DNA of 64,000 bases from Bradyrhizobium iriomotense (GCF_030160715.1 NZ_BSOW01000006.1:186001-250000), one strand, 5' to 3'. Positions 54,933-64,000 are shown, counted from the stretch's first letter. The notes: a model not told the origin generated them from the sequence alone. Translations and numbers: made by a program.

Positions 54933-56639
54933 ATGTCTTTCCTTTCCCGCTTTCGTGTCCTGACCAAGATTCTTGCCGTCATTGCATTAATGGCCATCGT
55001 CGCCGGCAGCATCAGCTGGCTCGGTATTCGTGCGTTGAGCACGCTCAACGAGGGCGCTGACAATATGAACAGGGCAGCCAAGCGTGCATTGGTTGCCGCC
55101 CGCGCTGCTCAGAATGTGCTCACCCTCAGCCGTTCGGAATTCCGCGTCGCCCTGGACCCGCGCGCAGAGAACCGCGCCGAGGTACGCAAGATCGTCGATC
55201 AGCAGATCAATACGTTTCAGGAACGGATCGATGACCTCAGCAAGACCCGTGATGAGCAGGCCAGGGCTCTGATTCCCGCGGTCAGGGAGTCCTGGGGAAC
55301 TTACCGCAAGAGCCTGGAAGATACGCTTCGTCTGGCCGATGCGTCGAAGGACTTACATTTGAGTGAACACACGGATCGGATGCGCGATGCGGCGATGCGT
55401 GGCCGGACCGACGCGGAAAGATTGCAGGCCGACATCCGCGCGGTCGCCGATCGATTGTCCGATCGTGTGGAAGCGTTCGCCAAGGCCGCCTCCGATGAGT
55501 ATGAAACGACCTCGCGTGTGTTGATGGTCGTTGCCGGAATCGGCATCGTACTTGGCCTGTCCATCGGCTTTCTGATCGGCCAGTTCGGCATCGCCGGGCC
55601 GACGCGCGCCCTCGTCGGCATGTTGCAGCAGCTTGCGAAGGGCGAGGATATCGAGATCACCGGCACCGAGCGGAAGGATGAAATCGGCGAGACTGCTCAG
55701 GCGGTCAACGGAATCAAGGTGATGCTCGCGCAGAAAGCGCGTGACGAAGCGGAGGCCAAGGTCAGGCAGGATGAGGTCGTCGCGCTGCAGCGCAAGGCCG
55801 ACATGACCAAGCTGGCCGATAGCTTCGAAAGTGCCGTCGGCGAGATCGTCGAAACCGTGTCGTCTGCCTCGACCGAGCTCGAGGCGTCCGCCAGCACGTT
55901 GACGTCGGCGGCAAGCAGGGCTCAGGATCTCACCACTGCAGTCGCGGCGGCATCCGAGGAAGCCTCCACCAACGTGCAGTCGGTCGCCTCCGCGACCGAA
56001 GAGCTGAGTTCGTCGGTCAACGAGATCAGTCGTCAGGTGCAGGAGTCGGCGCGGATGGCCAATGACGCGGTCGATCAGGCGCGCAAGACCAACGAGCGCG
56101 TCGGCGAACTGTCCAAAGCTGCGGCCCGCATCGGCGACGTCGTAGAACTCATCAACACCATTGCTGGACAGACTAACCTCTTGGCTCTCAACGCGACCAT
56201 CGAGGCGGCGCGCGCCGGCGAAGCCGGTCGCGGCTTCGCAGTCGTCGCCTCCGAAGTGAAGGCGCTGGCCGAGCAGACGGCGAAAGCGACGGGTGAGATC
56301 GGCCAGCAGATCACCGGAATCCAGGCGGCGACCGACGAGTCGGTCGACGCGATCAAGGGCATCAGCGACACGATCGGGAAATTGTCGGAGATCGCGGCGA
56401 CCATTGCCTCGGCGGTGGAAGAGCAGGGCGCGGCGACTCAGGAAATCTCCCGCAACGTGCAACAGGCGGCGCACGGAACCCAGGAGGTCTCCTCCAACAT
56501 CGTCGACATTCAGCGCGGCGCCGGTGAAACCGGCTCGGCGTCAACTCAGGTGCTGTCGGCGGCGCAATCGCTGTCGAGCGATAGCAACCGCCTCAAGCTC
56601 GAAGTCGCCAGGTTTCTCACCACGGTGCGGGCCGCCTGA
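54933..56639 (+). CDS. Methyl-accepting chemotaxis protein
   Basis: The 568-residue receptor has an N-terminal span (about 10-32), a 155-residue helical periplasmic domain (four-helix-bundle type, rich in coiled coil), a second span near residues 196-215 ([20 protein letters not shown]), a HAMP domain and a long cytoplasmic signalling helix pair. The hairpin tip is [20 protein letters not shown] followed by [13 protein letters not shown], which binds CheA/CheW. No C-terminal CheR-binding pentapeptide is visible. The ligand is unknown. The gene is flanked by the mosA 3'-end duplication and has slightly different codon use from mosA, consistent with insertion. Confidence 0.93.
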   Translation: MSFLSRFRVLTKILAVIALMAIVAGSISWLGIRALSTLNEGADNMNRAAKRALVAARAAQNVLTLSRSEFRVALDPRAENRAEVRKIVDQQINTFQERIDDLSKTRDEQARALIPAVRESWGTYRKSLEDTLRLADASKDLHLSEHTDRMRDAAMRGRTDAERLQADIRAVADRLSDRVEAFAKAASDEYETTSRVLMVVAGIGIVLGLSIGFLIGQFGIAGPTRALVGMLQQLAKGEDIEITGTERKDEIGETAQAVNGIKVMLAQKARDEAEAKVRQDEVVALQRKADMTKLADSFESAVGEIVETVSSASTELEASASTLTSAASRAQDLTTAVAAASEEASTNVQSVASATEELSSSVNEISRQVQESARMANDAVDQARKTNERVGELSKAAARIGDVVELINTIAGQTNLLALNATIEAARAGEAGRGFAVVASEVKALAEQTAKATGEIGQQITGIQAATDESVDAIKGISDTIGKLSEIAATIASAVEEQGAATQEISRNVQQAAHGTQEVSSNIVDIQRGAGETGSASTQVLSAAQSLSSDSNRLKLEVARFLTTVRAA

Positions 56640-56702
56640 CGCCGGGCGGAAGTCCCGAGCGGTCTGAGCGCGCGCCGAAGACGCGCGGGAGGATCGGTCG
56701 GA

Positions 56703-57530
56703 TCAGGCCGGGCGAGCGCCGGTCTGAATGATCGTCCCGACGTGCTGGCCGCGCAGCGCCGCCGTGAGACGGCCGGGAACGAGGCCGTTCACGACCTGCA
56801 CGCGGCTGATGTGCCGCGCGTTGGCCATGACCTCGAGCAGCGCCGGATCGAACGGCAGCGTGCCCTTGAGCTTTGCAAGCTCGGCAAAGCTCGTCGCTTT
56901 CAGCAGCTCCGCCTTCTTCCCATCGGCACCATTGGGATCGGTGGTGTAGACGCCGTCGACTTCCTCGACGATCGTGAGACCGGCGGCGCCCAGCGCGTCC
57001 GCGAGCAGGAAGGCGCCGGTGTCGGCCCGATGCAGCGGGATGCGCGAGGTCGGAAATTCATGATGGTGATACGGCGGAAACGCGCTGCCTACGACCGCGC
57101 GGGCCGCGCTGAGGTGGATCGCGAGTTGGCTCGCGATGGTGGGGTGCTCGATGTAGGAGACACCTTCCGGCGCGAGGAGGCTCGCAAGGATATGGCCGTT
57201 CTGGCCGGCCTCGCTTGCGGCGAGCGGCGCCAGCGATCCGACGGGGAGCCCGAGATCGAGGCCGACGCTGTAGAGATGGCGGGCGCGCACGCCGGCGCCG
57301 GTCAGGATCAGCAGGCGATGCTCGGATAGCAGCGAGCGCAGCTCGTCGACGAGCGGGAGGATCGCCTCGTGACCGCGATCCATCAGGCGGCCGCCGATCT
57401 TGATGACCTGCACCCAGGGCAACAGCTTGATCGGGCGGCTGCCCGCGACGGGGCGGGTGAGATCGCCGTCGAGGAGGGTCTGACGCGCGAGCGGCGAGGC
57501 GACGTGCTTGATCTGGTTGGTGACAGTCAT
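56703..57530 (-). CDS. mosA: Molybdenum storage protein alpha subunit MosA
   Basis: This 275-residue protein belongs to the UMP-kinase-like fold and matches my recollection of Azotobacter vinelandii MosA almost throughout, for example [48 protein letters not shown] and [20 protein letters not shown]. The His-rich loop [15 protein letters not shown] is where the alpha subunit binds polyoxomolybdate. With MosB it forms a cage that stores about a hundred Mo atoms using ATP, supplying nitrogenase. The start at 57530 ([17 protein letters not shown]) equals that of MosA. It is 13 bp downstream of mosB in the same operon. Confidence 0.93.
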   Translation of the reverse strand: MTVTNQIKHVASPLARQTLLDGDLTRPVAGSRPIKLLPWVQVIKIGGRLMDRGHEAILPLVDELRSLLSEHRLLILTGAGVRARHLYSVGLDLGLPVGSLAPLAASEAGQNGHILASLLAPEGVSYIEHPTIASQLAIHLSAARAVVGSAFPPYHHHEFPTSRIPLHRADTGAFLLADALGAAGLTIVEEVDGVYTTDPNGADGKKAELLKATSFAELAKLKGTLPFDPALLEVMANARHISRVQVVNGLVPGRLTAALRGQHVGTIIQTGARPA

Positions 57531-57543
57531 GGCGCTAATCTCT

Positions 57544-58356
57544 TCAGCTCGCGGTGATGATGGTGCCGACATGCTCACCCGCGAGTGCGCGGGTCAGATT
57601 GCCGGGAACGAGGCCATTGACGATCTGCACCTCGCGGACGTGGCGCGCGGAGGTAAGGAGATCGAGCACCGGGAATTCGAGGATCGAGTCCTGCAATCCC
57701 TTGGCCTTCATCTCGGCCACCGAGATCTTCGGGATGAAGGTGGCATTCTTCGCGGTCTTTGGGTTCGCGGTGTAGAGGCCGTTCTCGTCCTTCACATAGA
57801 CCATCGCCTTGCAGCCGAACTGCTCGGCCACGAGGAAGCATCCGGCATCGGTGCGGTACGGCGGAATCACGCCCTCGGCCGCCGGACGCATCCACAGGCT
57901 ATAGGGCGGCATGCCGCTAAAGATGACGGCATTCACCTCGGCGAGAAACAGCGGCACGGACGAGAGCCCGGCGCTGCTGACGGCGGAGATACCGTGCTTG
58001 GCAAGGAGCTGCCCGAGCATTGCGGCGTTCTGATCGGCCACGGAAGCGCCGAGCTGCGAGAGCACGCCGGCCGGCAGGCGAAGCCCCGCCGCGATCGAGT
58101 AGAGATGCCGCGCGCGGGTGCCTGCACCGGTCCCGATCAGGAGCTTATGGGCGTTGCGCGCGGCGACGATCTCCTCGATCAGCGGATAGACCGCGGCGCG
58201 GCCGCGATCGATGACGCTCTGTCCGCCGATCTTGATGACAGTTGCATCCGGCAGGATCCGGAAGTCGGGAGCTGCCTCCGATGCAGCGACAAGCGCGGGA
58301 TCGGTGAGCGAGCGCTGCATGAGGAGCGCTTCAAGCTCGGCCGTCGTGTTTGCCAT
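57544..58356 (-). CDS. mosB: Molybdenum storage protein beta subunit MosB
   Basis: This 270-residue protein corresponds to Azotobacter MosB in length and sequence: [20 protein letters not shown] at the start, [20 protein letters not shown] (ATP site), [39 protein letters not shown] (Mo cage/His-Met region) and [20 protein letters not shown] at the end. It pairs with MosA in an (alpha-beta)3 hexamer. The ATG at 58356 agrees with the family start. It is the first gene of a two-gene operon. Its presence suggests a nitrogen-fixing lifestyle, although no nif genes are in the window. Confidence 0.94.
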   Translation of the reverse strand: MANTTAELEALLMQRSLTDPALVAASEAAPDFRILPDATVIKIGGQSVIDRGRAAVYPLIEEIVAARNAHKLLIGTGAGTRARHLYSIAAGLRLPAGVLSQLGASVADQNAAMLGQLLAKHGISAVSSAGLSSVPLFLAEVNAVIFSGMPPYSLWMRPAAEGVIPPYRTDAGCFLVAEQFGCKAMVYVKDENGLYTANPKTAKNATFIPKISVAEMKAKGLQDSILEFPVLDLLTSARHVREVQIVNGLVPGNLTRALAGEHVGTIITAS

Positions 58357-58439
58357 GAGAGACGTCCTTTTCGTTTGTCGAATGGGCTCAAGCACCGCCA
58401 AGCGGTCTATCTAGCAAAATCGCGGCTGGCCGCAAAACA

Positions 58440-58467
58440 AAAGCCCCGGAGCGAGCTCCGGGGCTTT
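58440..58467 (-). terminator. Rho-independent terminator of the FAH-family gene
   Basis: A perfect 13-bp stem, AAAGCCCCGGAGC/GCTCCGGGGCTTT, with a GA loop lies 25 bp after the stop of the FAH-family gene. On the minus strand it is followed by the T-rich TTTTGTTTTG. Confidence 0.9.
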
Positions 58468-58491
58468 GCATTTCGGGTGCGGGGCACAGCC

Positions 58492-59193
58492 TTATTCGGG
58501 TTGGCCGATCGAGACCTTCAGCGTGCCGACGCCGTCGACGCCGCATTCGAGTTTGTCGCCTGGCTGGAGCTGCGACACGCCGGCGGGCGTGCCGGTCAGG
58601 ATGATGTCGCCGGCAGCGAGCTTCACCTGCTGGGAGAGCTGCCAGATGATCTCCGGCACATTCCAGATCAGCTCGGTGAGGTCGCCCTTCTGGGCTTCCT
58701 TGCCGTTGACCGTGAGCCAGATCTTGCCCTTCGAGGGATGGCCGATCTTCGAGGCCGGCTGCACCGCGGAGCAGGGCGCCGAATAGTCGAACGACTTGCC
58801 GATCTCCCAGGGGCGCTCCTTCTTGCGCGAGGCGATCTGGAGGTCGCGGCGGGTCAGGTCGATGCCGACGGCATAGCCGTAGACATGATCGAGCGCCTTG
58901 TCGGCCGGAATGTTGAGGCCGCCGCTCTTCATCGCGACGATCAGCTCGACCTCGTGATGCAAATCCTTGGTCAGCGGCGGATAGGGGATGGTGGCGCCAT
59001 CGGGCACCAGCATGTCGGCGTGCTTGGCGAAGAAGAACGGCGGAGCGCGCTCGTCATTGCCCATCTCGCGGATGTGCTCGAGATAGTTGCGGCCGACGCA
59101 CCAGATGCGGCGCACCGGATAACGGCCGCTCTCCCCGACGACGGGAAGCGAAGCCTGAGGCGGAAGCGGGATGACGTAGGAGGCGGCGTTCAT
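58492..59193 (-). CDS. Fumarylacetoacetate hydrolase-family protein
   Basis: The 233-residue protein has FAH-fold blocks: IWCVGRNYLEHIREMG, PFFFAKHADMLVPDGA, the metal-binding DLHHEVELIVAMKSGG (Glu ligands) and GDIILTGTPAGVSQLQPGD. This size and the HxxE pattern match fumarylpyruvate/acylpyruvate hydrolases, which cleave C-C bonds of beta-diketo acids with Mg2+. The start at 59193 fits the family. It has its own terminator and is 32 bp after the ABC exporter gene on the same strand, so it may be co-transcribed with it. Its substrate is unknown. Confidence 0.87.
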   Translation of the reverse strand: MNAASYVIPLPPQASLPVVGESGRYPVRRIWCVGRNYLEHIREMGNDERAPPFFFAKHADMLVPDGATIPYPPLTKDLHHEVELIVAMKSGGLNIPADKALDHVYGYAVGIDLTRRDLQIASRKKERPWEIGKSFDYSAPCSAVQPASKIGHPSKGKIWLTVNGKEAQKGDLTELIWNVPEIIWQLSQQVKLAAGDIILTGTPAGVSQLQPGDKLECGVDGVGTLKVSIGQPE

Positions 59194-59225
59194 GAAGCGG
59201 TCTCGCTGCTCTTGGGTGAATGATC

Positions 59226-61034
59226 CTAAGCGGTTGCGCTGACCGGCGCCAGCGGCAGGGAGCCGGCGTCGTGGTGCTGAAGGCGGAAGAACGAGGCGTA
59301 GCGACCGGAGCGGCGCAGCAGCTCGTCATGCCGTCCGCGCTCGACGATCTCGCCGCCCTCGACCACCAGGATCGCGTCCGCGTGCATGATGGTGTGCAGG
59401 CGGTGCGCGATCACGATGGTGGTGCGGTTGCGGCAGAGATGCTCGATCGCCTCCTGTACCTGCTTCTCGGATTCGGAATCGAGCGCGGCGGTGGCCTCGT
59501 CCAGGAGGATGATCGGCGCGTTCTTGATCAGCGCGCGCGCCACCGCGATGCGCTGGCGCTGGCCGCCGGACAGCTGCGTGCCGTGCTCGCCGACCGGGGT
59601 GTCGTAGCCGAGCGGGAAGCTCATGATGAAATCGTGGGCGCAGGCCGCCTTGGCGGCATCGGTGATCTCGTTCTCGGTCGCGCCAAACCTGCCGAAGGCG
59701 ATGTTGTTGCGAATGGTGTCGCGGAACAGATAGACGTCCTGGCCGACATAGGCGGTCTGCGCGCGCAGCGATTTGCGCGACACCGACGTGATCGACTGGC
59801 CGTCGATCAGGATGTCGCCCTGCGTCACCTCGTAGAAGCGCAAGAGCAGCGCCAGCACGGTCGACTTGCCGCCGCCGGAGGGGCCGACCAGCGCGGTGAC
59901 CTTGCCGGGCTCGGCAGTGAGGCTCATGCGGTTGAGCACGGTCTCACCGGCGCGATAGGCGAAGCTGACGTCGTTGAGCTCGATCCGCGCATCCGTCAGC
60001 CTCAAGGCCGGCTTGTCGTCATCGGATTGCTCGCTCGCCGGGCTGTCGACGACTTCGAGCAGCATGCGCGCGCCGACGAGCTGGCTGTTGAGGTCGATGT
60101 TGAGCCGCGCCAGCCGCTTGGCCGGCTCGGTCGCCATCAGGAACGCGGTCATGAAGGAGAAGAACTGGCCCGGGGTGGCGCCGAGCGCGACCACGCTGTA
60201 GCCGCCATAGAGCAGGCAGCCGGCGACCGCGAAGCCGCCCAGCATCTCCATCAGCGGGTTGGAGCGGTTGGCGACGCGCGCCATCTTGTTGGCGTTGCGC
60301 TCGACGACGGCGATGTTCTCGTCGATGCGGCTTTGCATCGCATCTTCCAGCGTGAACGCCTTGACCGTGCGGATGCCCTGCAGCGATTCCTGCATGGTCT
60401 CCAGAATGTCTGCGGTGCCGGTGAACTGGTTGTAGGCGAGGCCCTTGATGCGCTTGACCAGCTTGCGCAGCACCAGCATCGCCGGCGGCACAGCGACGAG
60501 GCCGATGAACGACATCAGCGGATCCTGCCAGACCATCACGCCGATCATCGCGAGCAGCATCAACAGGTCGCGCCCGACGGCATTGACCAGCATGTTGAGG
60601 ACGTCGGTGATGGATTTGGCGCCGGCGGTCAGGCGCGCCAAAAATTCCGAGGAGTGCCGCTCGGAGAAGAAGCCGATGCTTTCGCGCATCAGCTTGGCGA
60701 AGAGTTGCCGCTGGTTGGTGGCGAGGATGGCGTTGGAGATCTTGGTCAGGATCACCATGTGGCCGTAGGTCGCCACGCCCTTGATGAACAAGAGAACCAC
60801 CGTCACGCCGGACAGCATCGCGATGCCCGGCACGTTCTTGTCGACATAGGCCTGGTTGATGACCTGGCCGAGAACGTAGGTCGCGGCCGCGGTCGCACCG
60901 GCGGCCGTTGCCATCAGCGCGAAGGCGACGAGGTAGCGCCGCCAATAGGTGATCCCCTGTTCCATGACGAGGCGGCGAATCAGGATCGCTGCCGCATAGG
61001 GATCGTCGGTGATTTTCTTTGGAAACTGGGCCAT
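59226..61034 (-). CDS. ABC exporter, MsbA-type lipid/polysaccharide flippase
   Basis: This 602-residue half-transporter has an N-terminal membrane domain with six spans (about residues 30-320) and a C-terminal ATPase with Walker A GPSGGGKST, signature LSGGQRQRIAVARAL, Walker B IILLDEATAALD and the His switch IAHRL. It resembles MsbA/exopolysaccharide exporters, which flip lipid-linked glycans or lipid A. It works as a homodimer in the inner membrane. It begins 119 bp from galE on the same strand, and its neighbours are LPS core genes, so envelope lipid transport is likely. No leader peptide protease domain is present. Confidence 0.88.
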   Translation of the reverse strand: MAQFPKKITDDPYAAAILIRRLVMEQGITYWRRYLVAFALMATAAGATAAATYVLGQVINQAYVDKNVPGIAMLSGVTVVLLFIKGVATYGHMVILTKISNAILATNQRQLFAKLMRESIGFFSERHSSEFLARLTAGAKSITDVLNMLVNAVGRDLLMLLAMIGVMVWQDPLMSFIGLVAVPPAMLVLRKLVKRIKGLAYNQFTGTADILETMQESLQGIRTVKAFTLEDAMQSRIDENIAVVERNANKMARVANRSNPLMEMLGGFAVAGCLLYGGYSVVALGATPGQFFSFMTAFLMATEPAKRLARLNIDLNSQLVGARMLLEVVDSPASEQSDDDKPALRLTDARIELNDVSFAYRAGETVLNRMSLTAEPGKVTALVGPSGGGKSTVLALLLRFYEVTQGDILIDGQSITSVSRKSLRAQTAYVGQDVYLFRDTIRNNIAFGRFGATENEITDAAKAACAHDFIMSFPLGYDTPVGEHGTQLSGGQRQRIAVARALIKNAPIILLDEATAALDSESEKQVQEAIEHLCRNRTTIVIAHRLHTIMHADAILVVEGGEIVERGRHDELLRRSGRYASFFRLQHHDAGSLPLAPVSATA

Positions 61035-61153
61035 CCGTAGTCCATTGACGGCGCTAGGGGCAAACCTGCCCGCGCGTCAGGGATCGAATGGCCTCTGTGC
61101 CCGCTCAGGCGGGGTTTTTCAAGCCCAATTAAGGACTTGCAAAGCCGACGATT

Positions 61154-62167
61154 CTAGGCCGAGACCGCCTGGCGGAGCTCGCCATGGCGCTCGCGAAACA
61201 GCTGTTCCTCCCAGGCCAGCGCGTGGGCCGCAATCGTCTCGAGGTTCTCGTATTGCGGCTTCCAGTCCAGCACGCTGCGGATGCGGCTGGTGTCGGCGAC
61301 CATGGTCATGATGTCGCCGGGCCGGCGCGGCGCGTACTGGACCGCAAAGCTGCGCCCCGACACGCGGCGCACGGCATCGATAGTCTCGAGCACGGAGTAA
61401 CCGCGGCCATAGCCGCAGTTCAGCGTCGTCGATGCGCCGCCGCGGCGCAGATACGCCAGTGCGGAGCGATGCGCCTGCGACAGGTCGGTGACGTGGATGA
61501 AGTCGCGGATGCAGCTTCCGTCCGGCGTCGGATAGTCGGTGCCGAACACGTCGATCTTGGCGCGCTGGCCGGTGGCGGCCTCGACCGCGATCTTGAGCAG
61601 ATGCGTGGCGCCGACGGTGGCAAGCCCGATGCGCGCCTGCGGATCGGCGCCGGCCACGTTGAAGTAGCGCAAGGTCACATATTGCATGCCGTAGGCCGAG
61701 GCGACGTCGTGCAGCATGATCTCGGTCATCAGCTTCGACGAGCCGTAAGGCGACAGCGGCCGCGTCGGCGCCTGCTCGGGCACCGGCACCTGATCGGGAT
61801 TGCCGTAGACGGCGGCGGTCGACGAGAAGATGAAGCGGTTGATGCCGCGCTTCACTGCGACGTTGAGCAGGTTGCGCGCGGTCATGAAGTTGTTGCGGTA
61901 GTAGCCGAGCGGATCGCGCATCGACTCTGGCACGACGACCGAGCCCGCGAAATGAATGATGCTCTCGATGTCGTGCTGGGCGATCACGCCTTCGAGAAGG
62001 TTCTCGTCGCCGGCATCGCCGATGAACAGCGGCACTCCTTCCGGCAAGTAGGCGGAAAAGCCGGTGGAGAGATCGTCGATCACGACGACGTCCTCGCCGG
62101 CTTCCGCCAGCGCCAGAACCGTGTGACTTCCGATATAGCCGGCACCGCCGGTGACAAGCACAGTCAT
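61154..62167 (-). CDS. galE: UDP-glucose 4-epimerase GalE
   Basis: The 337-residue extended SDR has VTGGAGYIGSHT at residues 5-16, VIDDLSTG, HFAGSVVVPESM, SSTAAVYG and the catalytic YGSSK near residue 147, then RYFNVAGADP, IRDFIHVTDL and GYGRGYSVLE, all standard for GalE. It interconverts UDP-glucose and UDP-galactose for LPS and exopolysaccharide. The ATG at 62167 has a GGTGAG-type ribosome-binding site. It is divergent from the GT4 gene, with 90 bp between, and upstream of the ABC exporter. Confidence 0.93.
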   Translation of the reverse strand: MTVLVTGGAGYIGSHTVLALAEAGEDVVVIDDLSTGFSAYLPEGVPLFIGDAGDENLLEGVIAQHDIESIIHFAGSVVVPESMRDPLGYYRNNFMTARNLLNVAVKRGINRFIFSSTAAVYGNPDQVPVPEQAPTRPLSPYGSSKLMTEIMLHDVASAYGMQYVTLRYFNVAGADPQARIGLATVGATHLLKIAVEAATGQRAKIDVFGTDYPTPDGSCIRDFIHVTDLSQAHRSALAYLRRGGASTTLNCGYGRGYSVLETIDAVRRVSGRSFAVQYAPRRPGDIMTMVADTSRIRSVLDWKPQYENLETIAAHALAWEEQLFRERHGELRQAVSA

Positions 62168-62257
62168 GATCTCACCCGTCTTCCGATCATCCGATGATGC
62201 TAGCGGTTGCGTGGTGAAGAGGGGGTATCGGCGCAGCCGAACTGGTCACTATGCTTA

Positions 62258-63331
62258 ATGTTGCGTATAGGAACCCGCGAAACGGAGCGTGACGTGGCCA
62301 ATTCACCGGGCGATATCGAGCTGATCGTGCCAAATCTGCACAGGCGCTATTCCGGCGTGACCGCGACCAACCGGATGGTCGCGCCGCGCCTGGCAAAGCT
62401 GTTTCGTGCCGCATGGTTCGGCTCGGATGCGCCGGAGGGGATTGCGCGCTTGAGCGTTGCCGGTTTCCTGAAACTATGGCGCCGCGAGACGCCGCTGATC
62501 TGGCACGCGCGGCGCAACAACGAGATGATCGCGGGCGTGCTCCTGCGCGCGCTCGGCTGGCCGTTGAAGCTCGTGTTCACATCGGCCGCGCAGCGGCATC
62601 ATAGCTGGATCACGCGCTGGCTGATCCGGCGCATGGATGCGATCATCGCGACGTCGGACATCTCGGCGTCGTTCCTGAAAGTGAAGGCGACCGTGATCCC
62701 GCATGGCGTCGACACCGACGTCTATGCGCCGCCGCAGGATCGCGCCGCGGCGTTCGCGGAAGCCGCGCTGCCGGGCCGCTATGCGATCGGCTGCTTCGGC
62801 CGCGTGCGCGCGCAGAAGGGCAGCGATATCTTCGTCGATGCGATGTGCCGCCTGTTGCCGCGCCATCCGGATTTCACCGCCGTCATCGTCGGCGCGATCA
62901 CGACGGAGCAGATGCCGTTTGCCAATGATCTCAAGAAGCGCATCGAGGCCGCCGGCCTGCAATCGCGCATCGTCATCACCGGCGAGTTGCCGATCGAACA
63001 GGTACAACGCTGGTATCAGCGGCTGACGATCTACGCCTTCACCTCGCGCAACGAGGGCTTTGGCCTGACGCTGATCGAGGCGATGGCGGCGGGCAGCGCG
63101 CTTGCTGCCTCACGCGCCGGCGCAGCCGAGCTCGTAGTCGAGGACGGCGTCACGGGCGTGCTGATGCCGCCGGGCGATGTGGATGCACTGGTCGCCGCGC
63201 TCGAGCCCTTGATGCGCGATCCCGCCGCCGCACTTGCCATGGGCGCGCGGGGGCGGGCGCGGGTGCTCGAACGATTCAGCCTGGACGCTGAAGCGGGGCG
63301 GATCGGGGACGTCTATCGCCCGCTGCTCTGA
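62258..63331 (+). CDS. Glycosyltransferase family 4, LPS core mannosyltransferase LpcC-like
   Basis: This protein of up to 357 residues has a GT-B fold: an N-terminal acceptor domain with LIVPNLHRRYSGVTATNR and IWHARRNNEMIAGV, a C-terminal donor domain starting at AIGCFGRVRAQKGSDIFVDA, and the E-x7-E motif in NEGFGLTLIEAMAAG. LIVPNLHRRYSGVTAT and WHARRNNEM resemble LpcC of Rhizobium, which adds mannose to the LPS core. Start options are the ATG at 62258 and a GTG at 62294 (VANSPGDIELIVP), the latter with a GGAG site. Its location between galE and a GT9 gene supports an LPS role. Confidence 0.83.
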   Translation: MLRIGTRETERDVANSPGDIELIVPNLHRRYSGVTATNRMVAPRLAKLFRAAWFGSDAPEGIARLSVAGFLKLWRRETPLIWHARRNNEMIAGVLLRALGWPLKLVFTSAAQRHHSWITRWLIRRMDAIIATSDISASFLKVKATVIPHGVDTDVYAPPQDRAAAFAEAALPGRYAIGCFGRVRAQKGSDIFVDAMCRLLPRHPDFTAVIVGAITTEQMPFANDLKKRIEAAGLQSRIVITGELPIEQVQRWYQRLTIYAFTSRNEGFGLTLIEAMAAGSALAASRAGAAELVVEDGVTGVLMPPGDVDALVAALEPLMRDPAAALAMGARGRARVLERFSLDAEAGRIGDVYRPLL

Positions 63332-63461
63332 ACCGCCGCTTTCGGGGCCCGGACTAAAATCTCGAAAACAACCCCATGCAAAGGCGCCGATGACGGCTGG
63401 AGTTCTTGACACATTGTTCATGTTTCGTTCTTATCATGCCATCCCGTGAGTGGAGATGGCC

Positions 63462-63785
63462 ATGGACAATCGCATCAACGAAATCCGAAGACTTATCAGG
63501 GCGTTACGCGTTAGCATGCTTGAGGCTGAGGCCATCATGCGTGACCAGATCAACCGGGATGAGAGCTGTGCCTTCGTGGCGCAGGAGATCATGAAGATGC
63601 GCTCGGTCATGAGCCTGCTCGTGCAGGAGCGAACGACGCTCGGAGATACCGATCCCATTCTCGTCAACAGCTTTTTCCTTCCCCGTCGGCCGCCGGCAGG
63701 GAGGCCGCTGTCCGGCCGGTCAAGCGCCTGCTCGTTGGGACGATCTGAGGAGGACGGAGAGCCGATGAGGCCGCGAGCGCGCTTG
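63462..63785 (+). CDS. Small helical protein; 3' end uncertain
   Basis: An ATG at 63462 with GGAG eight bases upstream opens a clear helical sequence: MDNRINEIRRLIRALRVSML, then EAIMRDQINRDESCAFVAQE and MKMRSVMSLLVQERTTL, about 65 residues with a coiled-coil pattern. It resembles a family of short rhizobial hypothetical proteins that begin MDNRINEIRR. The frame then stays open through the window edge, antisense to the GT9 gene, where it turns into low-character sequence. A frameshift near 63690-63780 or an unusually long tail is possible. I list only the part not overlapping the GT9 gene. Confidence 0.5.
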
Positions 63786-64000
63786 TCAGGTCGTGGCCCG
63801 CGCGCCGCTTTCGCTGAGCACGCGCTGCGCGATCGCGACGACATCGGAGGCCGCGATGTCGCGCATGCAGCGGTGGTCGTTCATCCGGCAAATCGTGCTC
63901 TGGCAGGGCTGGCAGGAGAGGATCGACTTGTCCTGCACGACGGTGGCGGCGAGGCCGTTGAGCGGCGCCCAGAGGTAGGGGCTGGTCGGGCCGAAGATGC
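63786..64000 (-). CDS. C-terminus of glycosyltransferase family 9 (heptosyltransferase-like) protein, partial
   Basis: On the minus strand the last 70 codons before a TGA at 63786 encode IFGPTSPYLWAPLNGLAATV, QPCQSTICRMNDHRCMRDIA and a short helix ending RATT. The FGPTxPxxWAPL block and the C-terminal Cys-rich segment with HRCMRDI are typical of ADP-heptose:LPS heptosyltransferases and other GT9 enzymes. The 5' part lies beyond the right edge. It likely adds a sugar to the LPS core together with the neighbouring GT4. Confidence 0.8.
   Translation of the reverse strand, partial: IFGPTSPYLWAPLNGLAATVVQDKSILSCQPCQSTICRMNDHRCMRDIAASDVVAIAQRVLSESGARATT

Noticed and set aside
54625..56756. Insertion sequence or genomic island around the chemoreceptor gene
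   Set aside because: No transposase, integrase or terminal inverted repeats were seen between the 54-bp direct repeats, so I record only a duplication.
59220..61040. 606-codon plus-strand open frame opposite the ABC exporter
   Set aside because: The minus strand encodes all ABC transporter motifs; the plus frame is a low-complexity shadow.

Overview
The window looks like chromosomal DNA of a Bradyrhizobium-type alphaproteobacterium (Nitrobacteraceae). The evidence is GC-rich coding sequence, tight ATGA/GTGA gene overlaps, several palindromic intergenic repeat types that I associate with that group, paired LivKHMGF-type transport operons, a class III adenylate cyclase fused to an AAA/TPR module, and a molybdenum storage protein pair (mosB-mosA) like that of diazotrophs. 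No rRNA, tRNA, CRISPR array, integrase or transposase was recognised.

Region 1 (1-13.3 kb, all minus strand) is a surface-polysaccharide locus. It reads, in transcription order, as a CBS-GHMP sugar kinase, a NeuB-SAF-TIM-barrel fusion, a CMP-ulosonate cytidylyltransferase, an SDR, a sugar isomerase-like TIM barrel, two more SDRs, two large multi-spanning (GT-C-like) membrane proteins, a Wzz-like chain-length regulator and a Wzy-like polymerase cut by the window edge. The genes are mostly overlapping or separated by 1-20 bp. They look like a complete route to an unidentified CMP-activated ulosonic acid, with polymer assembly genes. This is the best candidate for an undescribed system.

Region 2 (13.4-24.2 kb) holds a PaaK-like adenylating enzyme, an AGE-family epimerase, and a minus-strand operon livG-fadD-livH-livM-livK-livF that places a long-chain acyl-CoA synthetase inside a branched-chain-amino-acid-type ABC transporter. 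A Crp/Fnr regulator is divergent from it. Region 3 (24.2-33 kb) has an MFS transporter, a zinc-ribbon/adenylate cyclase/AAA/TPR protein, a tandem pair of CPFC peroxiredoxin-like proteins, a HemD-like protein, purU and a small lipoprotein.

Region 4 (33.1-40.5 kb, plus strand) is a second liv operon, livK-H-M-G-F, followed by a single-domain MetE-like enzyme and a YUCCA-like flavin monooxygenase. Region 5 (40.5-46.6 kb) holds a periplasmic TPR-caspase-like protein and then a methyl-cycle block: HTH-methyltransferase, metK, ahcY. Region 6 (46.7-54.6 kb) is metabolic and accessory: a Baeyer-Villiger-type monooxygenase, an MFS transporter, a tautomerase, an SDR lacking the catalytic Tyr, a LysR regulator, a Tat-exported epoxide-hydrolase-like protein, an LpxO-like hydroxylase and a SnoaL-like protein.

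Region 7 (54.6-64 kb) has a chemoreceptor gene flanked by a 54-bp direct repeat derived from the 3' end of mosA, then mosB-mosA, an FAH-family hydrolase, an MsbA-like exporter, galE, an LpcC-like glycosyltransferase, a small coiled-coil protein and the C-terminus of a heptosyltransferase-like GT9 protein cut by the right edge. Envelope polysaccharide genes therefore sit at both ends of the window.
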